Assembly: GCF_900215625.1 (NCBI RefSeq)
Contig: NZ_OBEK01000004.1
Coordinates: 280,503-344,502, forward strand
Source of the DNA: Terribacillus aidingensis
GTDB taxonomy: Bacteria > Bacillota > Bacilli > Bacillales > Amphibacillaceae
DNA: 64,000 bases
Direction: 5' to 3'
The notes under the pieces were generated by a model. The model searched no databases and was not told the origin of the DNA. It saw only the letters and a program-made list of their open reading frames with translations. This document shows positions 34,048-41,698 of the stretch, one piece after another; within the stretch, counting starts at the first letter, position 1, and every line of letters begins with the position of its first letter. Made by a program: the position numbers and the translations under genes.

Positions 34048-34611
34048 ATGAAAGCATTGATTAACATTGACTATACAAATGACTTTGTTGCTGAAAACGG
34101 AGCACTGACTTGTGGGGAGCCCGGACAAAAAATTGAGGAGCGCTTAACAGCCATTACCTCTGCATGCATTGAAGCGGGCGATTATGTTGTGTTTGCCATC
34201 GATAAACACGAAGCAGCGGATGCCTGCCACCCAGAAACAAAGCTGTATCCACCACATAATATTGCAGGAACAGATGGACGTAATTTGTATGGAAAGCTGG
34301 CAGCTGTATATGACGCAGCGAAACAGAAAGCAAACGTTTATTATATGGATAAAACAAGATACAGCGCGTTTGCAGGCACCGATCTGCTGCAGCGCTTAAA
34401 TGAACGGGGCATAAAAGAAATACATGTAGTCGGTGTTGCAACAGATATTTGTGTTTTGCACACATTGGTCGATGCCTATAATTACGGCTTTCAGATGGTT
34501 GTACACGCCGATGCAGTCGCAAGCTTTCACCAACAAGGGCATGCGTATGCACTGCATCATTTCAAGAACGTATTAGGAGCAGAGATTATAGAAGGAGGAG
34601 TAAGCAAATGA
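34048..34611 (+). CDS. pncA: Nicotinamidase
   Basis: A 187-residue nicotinamidase that deamidates nicotinamide to nicotinate. The catalytic triad is Asp8 (I-N-I-D-Y-T-N-D-F), Lys102 (D-K-T-R-Y-S-A-F) and Cys135 (A-T-D-I-C-V-L). The metal site probably uses Asp52 and His54 with a later His. It lies 18 nt after the Nudix regulator gene and overlaps pncB by 4 nt. SD AAAGGGGG precedes the ATG. Confidence 0.93.
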   Translation: MKALINIDYTNDFVAENGALTCGEPGQKIEERLTAITSACIEAGDYVVFAIDKHEAADACHPETKLYPPHNIAGTDGRNLYGKLAAVYDAAKQKANVYYMDKTRYSAFAGTDLLQRLNERGIKEIHVVGVATDICVLHTLVDAYNYGFQMVVHADAVASFHQQGHAYALHHFKNVLGAEIIEGGVSK

Positions 34612-36068
34612 CAAACTTTCAAGATGACAGTACTGCACTGCATACAGACCTCTATCAGATCAACATGGCACAAACGTATTGGAAAGATGGCAAGCATAAT
34701 CGCAAAGCAGTGTTTGAGCTGTTTTTCCGTAAACAGCCCTTTGGCAATGGCTACGCTGTTTTTGCCGGTCTAGAGCGGGTAATTAATTATCTCCAGGAAT
34801 TCCGTTTTTCCAGATCAGATTTAGATTACTTAGAACAAGAAATCGGGTACGACAAAGACTTCATTGCTTATTTGCGGGATCTTCGTTTCACGGGTGATGT
34901 ATACAGTATGCAGGAAGGCGAGCTCGTGTTTGGAACGGAGCCAATTATCCGGGTGGAAGCACCACTTGCTCAGGCGCAATTGATTGAAACAGCTTTACTC
35001 AATATCGTGAACTATCAAACGCTGATTGCAACGAAAGCAGCCCGGATTATGCATGTGCTGGACGAAAAAGATACTGCAATGGAATTCGGATCTAGACGCG
35101 CGCAGGAAATGGATGCAGCAATATGGGGTTCAAGAGCTGCTTATATCGGCGGGTTCCATGCAACCTCTAACGTTCGTGCTGGGAAGAAGTTTGGCATTCC
35201 GGTTGCCGGCACACATGCGCATTCGCTTGTGCAAGCATACCGAGACGAATATGAGGCATTTACGAAGTATGCTGAAAGTCATGTAGACTGTACATTTCTG
35301 GTGGATACGTACGACACATTAAAGTCGGGCGTTCCAAATGCTATTAAAGTAGCAAAAGAAATGGGCGGTAAAATCCGTTTTAACGCCATTCGCTTAGATA
35401 GCGGCGACTTGGCTTATTTGTCCAAACGGGCGCGGGAGATGCTGGATGAAGCAGGCTTTACGGAAACGAAAATTACCGCATCTAATGATTTGGATGAAGA
35501 AACAATTGGTGCTTTAAAAGCGCAGGGTGCGAAAATTGATAACTGGGGCATTGGAACAAAACTGATTACAGCATACGATCAGCCAGCATTGGGAGCAGTG
35601 TATAAGATTGTTTCTGTGGAGGACGACAATGGTGAAATGGTCGATACAATCAAAATTAGTGCGAACCCAGAGAAAGTATCAACACCAGGACTGAAACGTG
35701 TTTACCGAATTATTAACCGCGTGAATCAAAAGTCAGAAGGTGACTATATTGCGCTGAAAGATGAAAGGCCGCAAGAAGAAGAGCGGCTCAAAATGTTCCA
35801 TCCAACATACTCTTATATCAGCAAATTTGTCACCGACTTTGATGCAATAGAATTACAGCAACCAATATTCCAAAGCGGAGAGCTCGTATACAAACTGCCT
35901 TCTCTTCAGGAAATCCGTGAACACGTCACACACAGCTTAACTTTCCTATGGGAGGAATATAAGCGGACACATAATCCAGAAGCTTATCCTGTTGATTTGA
36001 GCACGGCTTGCTGGAACAACAAAATGGAACTGATAGATCGAATAAAAGCGAAACTGGAGGTGAAATAA
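34608..36068 (+). CDS. pncB: Nicotinate phosphoribosyltransferase
   Basis: A 486-residue enzyme that joins nicotinate and PRPP to form nicotinate mononucleotide. Typical features are T-D-L-Y-Q-I-N-M-A near residue 13, G-S-R-R-A-Q near 160 and I-R-L-D-S-G-D-L near 262-269, which carries phosphoribosyl contacts. The ATG overlaps the pncA stop (ATGA) and GAAGGAGG lies before it. The length fits the long Bacillus type (YueK). Confidence 0.93.
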   Translation: MTNFQDDSTALHTDLYQINMAQTYWKDGKHNRKAVFELFFRKQPFGNGYAVFAGLERVINYLQEFRFSRSDLDYLEQEIGYDKDFIAYLRDLRFTGDVYSMQEGELVFGTEPIIRVEAPLAQAQLIETALLNIVNYQTLIATKAARIMHVLDEKDTAMEFGSRRAQEMDAAIWGSRAAYIGGFHATSNVRAGKKFGIPVAGTHAHSLVQAYRDEYEAFTKYAESHVDCTFLVDTYDTLKSGVPNAIKVAKEMGGKIRFNAIRLDSGDLAYLSKRAREMLDEAGFTETKITASNDLDEETIGALKAQGAKIDNWGIGTKLITAYDQPALGAVYKIVSVEDDNGEMVDTIKISANPEKVSTPGLKRVYRIINRVNQKSEGDYIALKDERPQEEERLKMFHPTYSYISKFVTDFDAIELQQPIFQSGELVYKLPSLQEIREHVTHSLTFLWEEYKRTHNPEAYPVDLSTACWNNKMELIDRIKAKLEVK

Positions 36069-36069
36069 C

Positions 36070-36681
36070 GTGAAAATAGGTATCTATGGCTCCTCCTTTG
36101 ATCCGGTTACAAACGTACACTTATGGACAGCCAGTACTGTTGCGCATCGCTGCAAACTGGATAAAGTCATTTTCCTGCCATGCTCCAGCAAACGGAAAGA
36201 CAAACAGCTGCATACGACGGACGAACATCGCTGGAACATGGTTAATATGGCAATCCAGAACAATGCGCTGTATGAAGCGAACGACTATGAAATGAAGCAG
36301 GAAGCTTGGGATGTGTATACCGAAAAAACACTAGCCCATTTTAGTGAGCTTTATCCTGACGATGAAATTTACTTCATTATGGGAGCTGACCTGCTGGAAG
36401 ATATCGGTGCAGGTAAATGGCACAACAGCGAAGAGCTCGTCCGTGACAACCGTTTTATTGTCATGGCCCGCAACGACATCGACATGCTAAAAGTTATCAG
36501 CCATTCTCCGCTCCTGCGCAACCATGACGACGGGCACACTTTCCATCTTATTGATAAAGGCTTGGCAATGGAGATCAGCTCTTCTTATATTCGCGATGAG
36601 TTCGCAATGGAAGGGGAGCCAAGGTATTTGCTGCCCGAGAGTTGTTATCAGTATATTAAAGAGCATGAGATTTATAAATAA
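36070..36681 (+). CDS. nadD: NadD-like nicotinate-nucleotide adenylyltransferase (salvage paralogue)
   Basis: A 203-residue nucleotidyltransferase that would convert nicotinate mononucleotide to the dinucleotide. The fold start is G-I-Y-G-S-S-F-D-P, M-G-A-D-L-L near 104 and I-S-S-S-Y-I-R near 174. The usual (H/T)xGH motif is T-N-V-H here, with Val replacing Gly. GTG 36070 has GGAGGTG 7 nt upstream. Bacilli normally have another nadD near the yqeH genes, so this is likely a second copy dedicated to salvage. Confidence 0.85.
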   Translation: MKIGIYGSSFDPVTNVHLWTASTVAHRCKLDKVIFLPCSSKRKDKQLHTTDEHRWNMVNMAIQNNALYEANDYEMKQEAWDVYTEKTLAHFSELYPDDEIYFIMGADLLEDIGAGKWHNSEELVRDNRFIVMARNDIDMLKVISHSPLLRNHDDGHTFHLIDKGLAMEISSSYIRDEFAMEGEPRYLLPESCYQYIKEHEIYK

Positions 36682-36749
36682 AAGGGATATATTAACAGAA
36701 GGGCGAATGTGGTAACCTAAGATTAGACAGAATGCAGGGAGGTATAAGC

Positions 36750-36929
36750 ATGAGTACTTTGTTTGTGACAGTCTGGTCTGTACTGTTTATCGTTATCTCG
36801 TTCGCCTATATGTGTGTGTATTGGTATAAAAAAGAGAAGCAGACACATAAAGAATGGAGCTACCGATGGAAGTTCGGATCAATTATGCTTGTATTGATGG
36901 TGCCGTTCGTGTGGGATGTTTTTGTATAG
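36750..36929 (+). CDS. Small membrane protein of unknown function
   Basis: A 59-residue protein with two hydrophobic segments (about 3-26 and 43-59) joined by a basic loop (Y-K-K-E-K-Q-T-H-K). I recognise no family. GGGAGGT stands before ATG 36750, which supports translation. It follows the NAD operon with no obvious terminator between, so it may be read through from it. Confidence 0.6.
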   Translation: MSTLFVTVWSVLFIVISFAYMCVYWYKKEKQTHKEWSYRWKFGSIMLVLMVPFVWDVFV

Positions 36930-36978
36930 TAGAAGTTAAGGTTCTCTTGCATATGCTGGGGGACTTTTTTTATTATAG

Positions 36979-37005
36979 AAAAAACCCTTTAAGAAAAGGG
37001 TTTTC
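36979..37005 (-). terminator. Terminator of tRNA-Ala
   Basis: On the minus strand AAAACCCTTT pairs with AAAGGGTTTT followed by further T, 5-6 nt after the tRNA end. Confidence 0.8.
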
Positions 37006-37010
37006 ATAGA

Positions 37011-37083
37011 TGGAGCATAGCGGGCTCGAACCGCTGACCTCTTCGCTGCCAGCGAAGCGCTCTCCCAGCTGAGCTAATGCCCC
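37011..37083 (-). tRNA. tRNA-Ala (anticodon GGC)
   Basis: A 73-nt cloverleaf. The acceptor stem GGGGCAT pairs with ATGCTCC and holds the G3-U70 pair that marks alanine tRNAs. The D arm is AGCTCAGCTGGGAGAGC, the anticodon loop CTGGCAG gives GGC, and the T loop is GGTTCGAGCCC. Discriminator A73 is present and CCA is not encoded. Confidence 0.96.
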
Positions 37084-37109
37084 GTATGTAATTGATTCGT
37101 CACAAAGAT

Positions 37110-37138
37110 ATTATAGCGCTTCCTTCCTCGCTTGGCAA
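37110..37138 (-). promoter_or_regulatory. SigA promoter of tRNA-Ala
   Basis: On the minus strand TTGCCA (37138-37133), a 17-nt spacer and TATAAT (37115-37110) end 26 nt before the tRNA. Confidence 0.8.
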
Positions 37139-37224
37139 TATTTTTTCTCAAGCACGCAATGTAAGAATCTATCGGCTGCTATGCTATAATTGTCTTACTA
37201 ATAGAGTATGTGGAGGACGAGCTA

Positions 37225-38112
37225 GTGCGGTTTGTAAGTATAGATTTTGAGACGGCGAATCGGTATTGGTCGAGTGCTTGTTCAGTCGGGGTGGCAGTTG
37301 CGGATGAGACTGGTGTGGTTGATGAATGGTATACCTTGATCAATCCGCTGATGGAGTTTGAAAGTCAGAATATACAAGTGCACGGCATTTTACCGCGTGA
37401 TGTAGAGGATGCGCCAACGTTCAAAGAGATCTGGCCCAAACTGAGCAGCTACTTGGCTGGCAATGTGGTGATTGCACATAATGCGAGTTTTGATATGGGT
37501 GTTATCCGGAAAGCAGTTGCGCGCTTCGGATTGGAGATGCCGGACTTTGACTATTTATGCACACGGATTATCGGAAAAAAAGTATGGCCGGATATGGAGA
37601 ATCATCGGCTGAATACGCTAGCTGCTAGTAAGGAGATTACGTTCCAGCACCATAATGCAATGGAAGATGCCCGAGTGGCAGCAAATATCTTCCTTCATGC
37701 GATGGCAGATTGCGGTGTCCAGACGATTGAAGATCTGACGCAAGCTTTAAAAGTAAAGCGGAAAAGTATTCATGATACAAGTTCTTCGGGCAGCAAATCG
37801 CGTTATGGCGATATTAAACCGCAGACAGATCAATTTGACCCCTCGCATCCATTTTATCGGAAGCAAGTAATGTTCACAGGTACGATGAAAAGCATGAAGC
37901 GAAAAGATGCTATTCAAAGATTGGTTAACGTCGGCGGCGTGCATACAGACAAGATGGATGCATCAACACGTTATGTGATTATCGGTGCAAGAGACTATGA
38001 GAAATTCGCCAGCGGAAAGAAAACGAGTAAGCTTGTGCAGGCGGAGCGCATGATTGAGAGCGGACGACCGCTGCGCATCATCTCAGAAGAAAAATTTCTA
38101 TCCTTAGTATAA
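37225..38112 (+). CDS. DnaQ-like 3'-5' exonuclease with C-terminal BRCT domain
   Basis: A 295-residue protein. Residues 1-170 form a DEDDh exonuclease: S-I-D-F-E-T-A (Asp and Glu of Exo I), A-H-N-A-S-F-D-M (Exo II) and H-N-A-M-E-D-A-R (Exo III). Residues about 215-295 form a BRCT domain (M-F-T-G-T-M and the later Y-V-I-I-G), as in DNA ligase and the PolC-epsilon-like exonucleases of Bacilli. It probably trims DNA in repair. GTG 37225 has TGGAGG 8 nt upstream. A TGCTATAAT extended -10 lies at 37182-37190. Confidence 0.85.
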   Translation: MRFVSIDFETANRYWSSACSVGVAVADETGVVDEWYTLINPLMEFESQNIQVHGILPRDVEDAPTFKEIWPKLSSYLAGNVVIAHNASFDMGVIRKAVARFGLEMPDFDYLCTRIIGKKVWPDMENHRLNTLAASKEITFQHHNAMEDARVAANIFLHAMADCGVQTIEDLTQALKVKRKSIHDTSSSGSKSRYGDIKPQTDQFDPSHPFYRKQVMFTGTMKSMKRKDAIQRLVNVGGVHTDKMDASTRYVIIGARDYEKFASGKKTSKLVQAERMIESGRPLRIISEEKFLSLV

Positions 38113-38145
38113 GGAGTTCTCGGTGTGAGGACTCCTTTTTAATGG
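38112..38145 (+). terminator. Terminator after the exonuclease gene
   Basis: AAGGAGTTC pairs with GGACTCCTT around a short loop and is followed by five T. Confidence 0.75.
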
Positions 38146-38154
38146 GGGAATACT

Positions 38155-38607
38155 ATGTATGAAATAATGGAAACAGACTTAACTGCTGAAGCGTATAAGC
38201 CTTTGCTAAACAGAATGTGTGACGTTTGCGATACTTTTACCTTTGCTGTGCTGCCAAAGTGTATGATGGGGAAACCGAGTGTAACGCTGTGTCGCATACT
38301 AGAGGAACTGGAACCATATTTAAAAGAGATTGTACATACAAATGGTACAAGAGCAAATCTATTCGATTCACATATGTCGGTGCCGAATTACGAATACCAT
38401 CTATGTAAAGAATCCCAAGACGTGCTGCTGCGGGCGGCCGAAAGCATCTTTCACTGGCAGCAGCCAGCGCTCCCAGAGGATTTGACCTTTTTGAAAAAAG
38501 GGAAGGAATATTTCGTGACAAATGCACATGAAGGGTACGCCATGCTGTTTGCAGAAGATAGATATCTAGCAGAACTTAGGGGGACAAAATGGAACAAAAC
38601 CGAGTAG
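38155..38607 (+). CDS. Unrecognised 150-residue protein upstream of the BmrA-type exporter
   Basis: A soluble protein with five Cys (among them C-D-V-C near residues 22-25) and no signal peptide. I recognise no family. GGGGGA lies 5-6 nt before the ATG. Its 3' end overlaps the start of the exporter gene by 19 nt, so the two are one transcription unit and translation may be coupled. A sensor or regulatory role for the exporter is only a guess. Confidence 0.7.
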   Translation: MYEIMETDLTAEAYKPLLNRMCDVCDTFTFAVLPKCMMGKPSVTLCRILEELEPYLKEIVHTNGTRANLFDSHMSVPNYEYHLCKESQDVLLRAAESIFHWQQPALPEDLTFLKKGKEYFVTNAHEGYAMLFAEDRYLAELRGTKWNKTE

Positions 38608-40346
38608 AAAAGAAAAAATTTGATTGGCGGTTGTTTCTTGCTTTAGTAAAGGGAACGAATCCACCGCGCGGAATTATGATTACGGCGCTTGTAATGAGCT
38701 TGCTGACGACAGGTGTTGGGTTTGCTGTTCCGTTGTTTACGAAGAGACTCGTTGATGGCTTTTCCGGACAGTCGTTTACGGGAAATCAGATTGCCATCTT
38801 GGTCGCTGCGTTTGTGCTGCAGGCTCTCGCAAGCGGGTTATCCATTTATCTGCTTGCTAAAGTGGGGCATCATGTAGTCGCCAAACTGCGAGAGAAATTA
38901 TGGGATAAATTGCTTCGTTTGCCGGTCCGCTTTCATCATAATAACGATACAGGCGAAACACTCAGCCGTGTTACAAATGATACAAGCATCGTAAAAGAGT
39001 TAATTACCGAACATTTAACTAGTTTCGTTACTGGTATTATTTCGATTGTTGGATCGATTATCATCTTGCTTATTTTGGATTGGAAAATGACGATCGTCAT
39101 GCTGCTGGCTGTTCCTGTAGCAATCATTATTATTATGGTGCTTGGACGCCAAATGTACCGTGTATCGAAGATGATGCAGGAAGAAACAGCCAAATTCACT
39201 GCAGTGCTCAACCAAGTGCTGCCGGAAATGAAACTTGTTAAAGCTTCAAATGCAGAGCATGTTGAGCAGGAACGCGGCAATAAAGGCATCCGTACTTTAT
39301 TCACCTACGGGCTGAAGGAAGCCAAAATCCAGGCGCTGCTGTCTCCTCTTATGCTGTTTATTATGATGCTGCTTCTTGTGACGATTATCGGTTATGGCGG
39401 CGTTCGTGTTGCTTCAGGCGCTTTATCGGCGGGAGATATGGTCGCGTTCATCTTGTACTTGTTCCAAATCATTATGCCAATGACACAACTGTCGATGTTC
39501 TTCACACATTTGCAAAAGGCGATGGGAGCAACAGAGCGTATTTACGATGTCCTGGGAGAAGAGACGGAGGATGCGGAGAAAGGCAAACCGATCACGCACG
39601 TTGACGGTGATCTGCACATGGATGAGGTGAGCTTTGCCTATCAAGCAGAGCAAGTACTGCACAACCTCAGCTTCTCAGCACCAGCAGGTAAAGTAACCGC
39701 TATTGCTGGACCAAGTGGGGGCGGAAAATCGACTTTGTTTGGTTTATTGGAACGTTACTATGAGCCAACAAGCGGAGTGATTCGGTTGGGAACGGAACCC
39801 ATCAGCAATTTCAAGCTGCAAGACTGGCGCCGTCAAATTGGCTATGTCGCACAGGAAACTGCTTTATTGTCTGGTACGATTCGAGAGAATATCTGTTATG
39901 GGCTGGAACGGGAAATACCGCAGGAAGAACTGGAACGTGTTTCAGAAATGGCTTACGCAAAGCAATTTATTGAGGAATTGCCGGAAGGCTTTGAAACAAA
40001 AGTTGGCGAGCGGGGTGTTAAACTTTCGGGAGGACAGCGCCAGCGAATCGCAATAGCCAGGGCACTTTTGCGTGACCCACAAATACTAATGCTGGATGAA
40101 GCGACATCAAGTTTGGATAGCAGCTCAGAGATCTATGTCCAACGAGCTCTGCAAAACTTAATGCAAAACAGAACTACATTCGTGATAGCGCACCGATTAT
40201 CTACAATCGTGGATGCGGATCAAATTGTCTTCATTGAAAGAGGACGTATTACTGGTATTGGAACACATGGGGAGCTATTTGAACGCCATGAACTGTACCG
40301 TCAGTTTGCCTCCCAGCAGCAATTATTAGCTGGAAAGGTGGATTAA
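38589..40346 (+). CDS. bmrA: BmrA-type multidrug ABC half-transporter
   Basis: A 585-residue membrane-ATPase fusion that works as a homodimeric drug exporter. Residues about 35-320 hold six membrane segments. The ATPase domain has GPSGGGKST (about 373-381), the signature LSGGQRQRIA near 478 and Walker B I-L-M-L-D-E-A-T. The whole sequence follows B. subtilis BmrA (YvcC) closely in motif and loop order, as far as I recall it. SD TAGGGGG lies inside the previous gene. In B. subtilis this transporter is translated from a regulated leader when induced; no such leader is evident here. Confidence 0.88.
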   Translation: MEQNRVEKKKFDWRLFLALVKGTNPPRGIMITALVMSLLTTGVGFAVPLFTKRLVDGFSGQSFTGNQIAILVAAFVLQALASGLSIYLLAKVGHHVVAKLREKLWDKLLRLPVRFHHNNDTGETLSRVTNDTSIVKELITEHLTSFVTGIISIVGSIIILLILDWKMTIVMLLAVPVAIIIIMVLGRQMYRVSKMMQEETAKFTAVLNQVLPEMKLVKASNAEHVEQERGNKGIRTLFTYGLKEAKIQALLSPLMLFIMMLLLVTIIGYGGVRVASGALSAGDMVAFILYLFQIIMPMTQLSMFFTHLQKAMGATERIYDVLGEETEDAEKGKPITHVDGDLHMDEVSFAYQAEQVLHNLSFSAPAGKVTAIAGPSGGGKSTLFGLLERYYEPTSGVIRLGTEPISNFKLQDWRRQIGYVAQETALLSGTIRENICYGLEREIPQEELERVSEMAYAKQFIEELPEGFETKVGERGVKLSGGQRQRIAIARALLRDPQILMLDEATSSLDSSSEIYVQRALQNLMQNRTTFVIAHRLSTIVDADQIVFIERGRITGIGTHGELFERHELYRQFASQQQLLAGKVD

Positions 40347-40354
40347 CATAATTT

Positions 40355-40379
40355 CTTTTCCGCATACTAAGCGGAAAAG
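40355..40379 (+). terminator. Hairpin between the exporter and the 49-residue gene
   Basis: CTTTTCCGC (40355-40363) pairs with GCGGAAAAG (40371-40379). No T run follows, and the SD of the next gene begins right after it. It may be a partial terminator or an mRNA processing element. Confidence 0.45.
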
Positions 40380-40391
40380 GGGGTTCACACA

Positions 40392-40541
40392 ATGCCGAAG
40401 AAAAAAGCCAATAATGATCATCAATTCAAGGAAAACAAAAATCATGGCGAGAAGCGGAATGGCCGATTGAGCCAGTTCAAAAATAATGTTAATGGATCTG
40501 GCGGTGCAGAAAACGAATATATTTCTGCTAAGGAAGATTAA
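40392..40541 (+). CDS. 49-residue hydrophilic protein
   Basis: A basic, Asn- and Lys-rich protein beginning M-P-K-K-K-A-N-N-D-H-Q-F-K-E-N-K, with no membrane segment. I recognise no family, although its composition is like that of minor spore proteins. AAAAGGGGG lies 8 nt before the ATG, and a strong terminator follows at once. The SD, full reading frame and terminator make this a convincing short gene. Confidence 0.65.
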   Translation: MPKKKANNDHQFKENKNHGEKRNGRLSQFKNNVNGSGGAENEYISAKED

Positions 40542-40583
40542 AAAAAGCAGGAGCCCCTCAGAAGAGAGGCTCCTGCTTTTTCT
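40542..40583. terminator. Bidirectional terminator
   Basis: AAAAGCAGGAGCC pairs with GGCTCCTGCTTTT and T runs lie on both sides, between the 49-residue gene and the convergent AEC permease. Confidence 0.85.
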
Positions 40584-41556
40584 ATGCCATCCAATGAACG
40601 ACTATAAAAAGAATTGGCAGTACAAAAATAAGCGAGGAAGTCGTTACAATCCAATTTGAGTTGGCCAATTCCATATCAAGGTTGTACAGCCGTGGAGGTA
40701 CGAGCGATGCGACTGCTGGCGGCATGGCGGACATGATAAGCAAAACTTGTAACAGAATGCCGTCATATAGATTACCAAGGCCAATAAGGTAAGCAGTACC
40801 AGTAATGATAAGCGGTACAACCAAGAATTTGAGCGGGATAAGCCAGATGCTGCGTTTCCAATATGTTTTAACCGATACGATACGCATGCTAAAGCCAATT
40901 GGTACAAGAAGCAAGATGGATGCTAAAGCAACCAATGCGGAGTTGCTCGCACCAAGCCAGCCAAATCGGTCAATTGGAGATAGATTTAGTATGGCGCCAA
41001 TGACGATAGAGAAGAAGGTAATCATAATGAAAGGATCTTTTAGAATACGCATAAAACGCGATCCTGCTGCATTTTCTACACTAGAGCCATACGACTTCGC
41101 AATTGGATAAATAATTGTATAGTACGTAAATTCTTCTAGGAGACGGAACATGGCTGCATAGGCTACTGCTTCTTCACCGATAAACAGCACACAAAACAGC
41201 ATGCCAAAGCTTCCTAGATTCAAAAAAGCACCGGATACAAACATAGAACCAATCTGATCGTTTGGCAGACGCTTCCACTTGGCAAATGCGTACGCGAAGC
41301 CCGCACCTAGGAAGATTGTCGCGATACCGAATACCGGCAAGTAAATGAGCCGGATATTTGTTAAGTCAGCTGACCAGAAGGCGCTGATTAAGATAATTGG
41401 ATTGAGGACAAGCAGCACAATCCGAATAAGTGTGTTCATAAAATAATTGAGTGAAAACCACTCCGGAAGCCGGTATTTTTCGGCAATAAGCCGTATAACT
41501 CTGCCGATGATAAGTCCAATAAGAATGATGGATATAGCATAAATAAAGCTTGCGAT
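40582..41556 (-). CDS. Auxin-efflux-carrier (AEC) family permease, ATC start
   Basis: A membrane protein of 324 residues with about ten segments, of the AEC family (malate, auxin or similar carboxylate export). The first in-frame ATG is at 41439, which would delete the first membrane segment and has no SD. Upstream, in the same frame, the missing start A-S-F-I-Y-A-I-S-I-I-L-I-G-L-I-I-G-R is present. The SD AAAGGAGG (41572-41565) sits exactly 8 nt before codon ATC (41556-41554). The true start is probably this ATC, or a start codon lost by mutation. The family name is certain; the specific substrate is unknown. Confidence 0.8.
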   Translation of the reverse strand: MASFIYAISIILIGLIIGRVIRLIAEKYRLPEWFSLNYFMNTLIRIVLLVLNPIILISAFWSADLTNIRLIYLPVFGIATIFLGAGFAYAFAKWKRLPNDQIGSMFVSGAFLNLGSFGMLFCVLFIGEEAVAYAAMFRLLEEFTYYTIIYPIAKSYGSSVENAAGSRFMRILKDPFIMITFFSIVIGAILNLSPIDRFGWLGASNSALVALASILLLVPIGFSMRIVSVKTYWKRSIWLIPLKFLVVPLIITGTAYLIGLGNLYDGILLQVLLIMSAMPPAVASLVPPRLYNLDMELANSNWIVTTSSLIFVLPILFIVVHWMA

Positions 41557-41669
41557 AAGGCTTTCCTCCTTTCAGCTAATGTATTCCCTGTTTTCTATTA
41601 TATACAGCATTGTTCATTGTATCGATGTTAGAAGGTATTGTCTAAAGAAATTATTAAGTCATAAAAAAA

Positions 41670-41697
41670 CACCTGCCATGATGGCAGGTGCAATTTT
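41670..41697 (-). terminator. Terminator after ltaS
   Basis: CACCTGCCAT pairs with ATGGCAGGTG (41670-41679 with 41681-41690), followed on the minus strand by seven T. Confidence 0.85.
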
Positions 41698-41698
41698 T

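Noticed and set aside
36732..36749. Longer start for the 59-residue membrane protein
   Set aside because: It would begin before the SD GGGAGGT, which lies correctly for ATG 36750.
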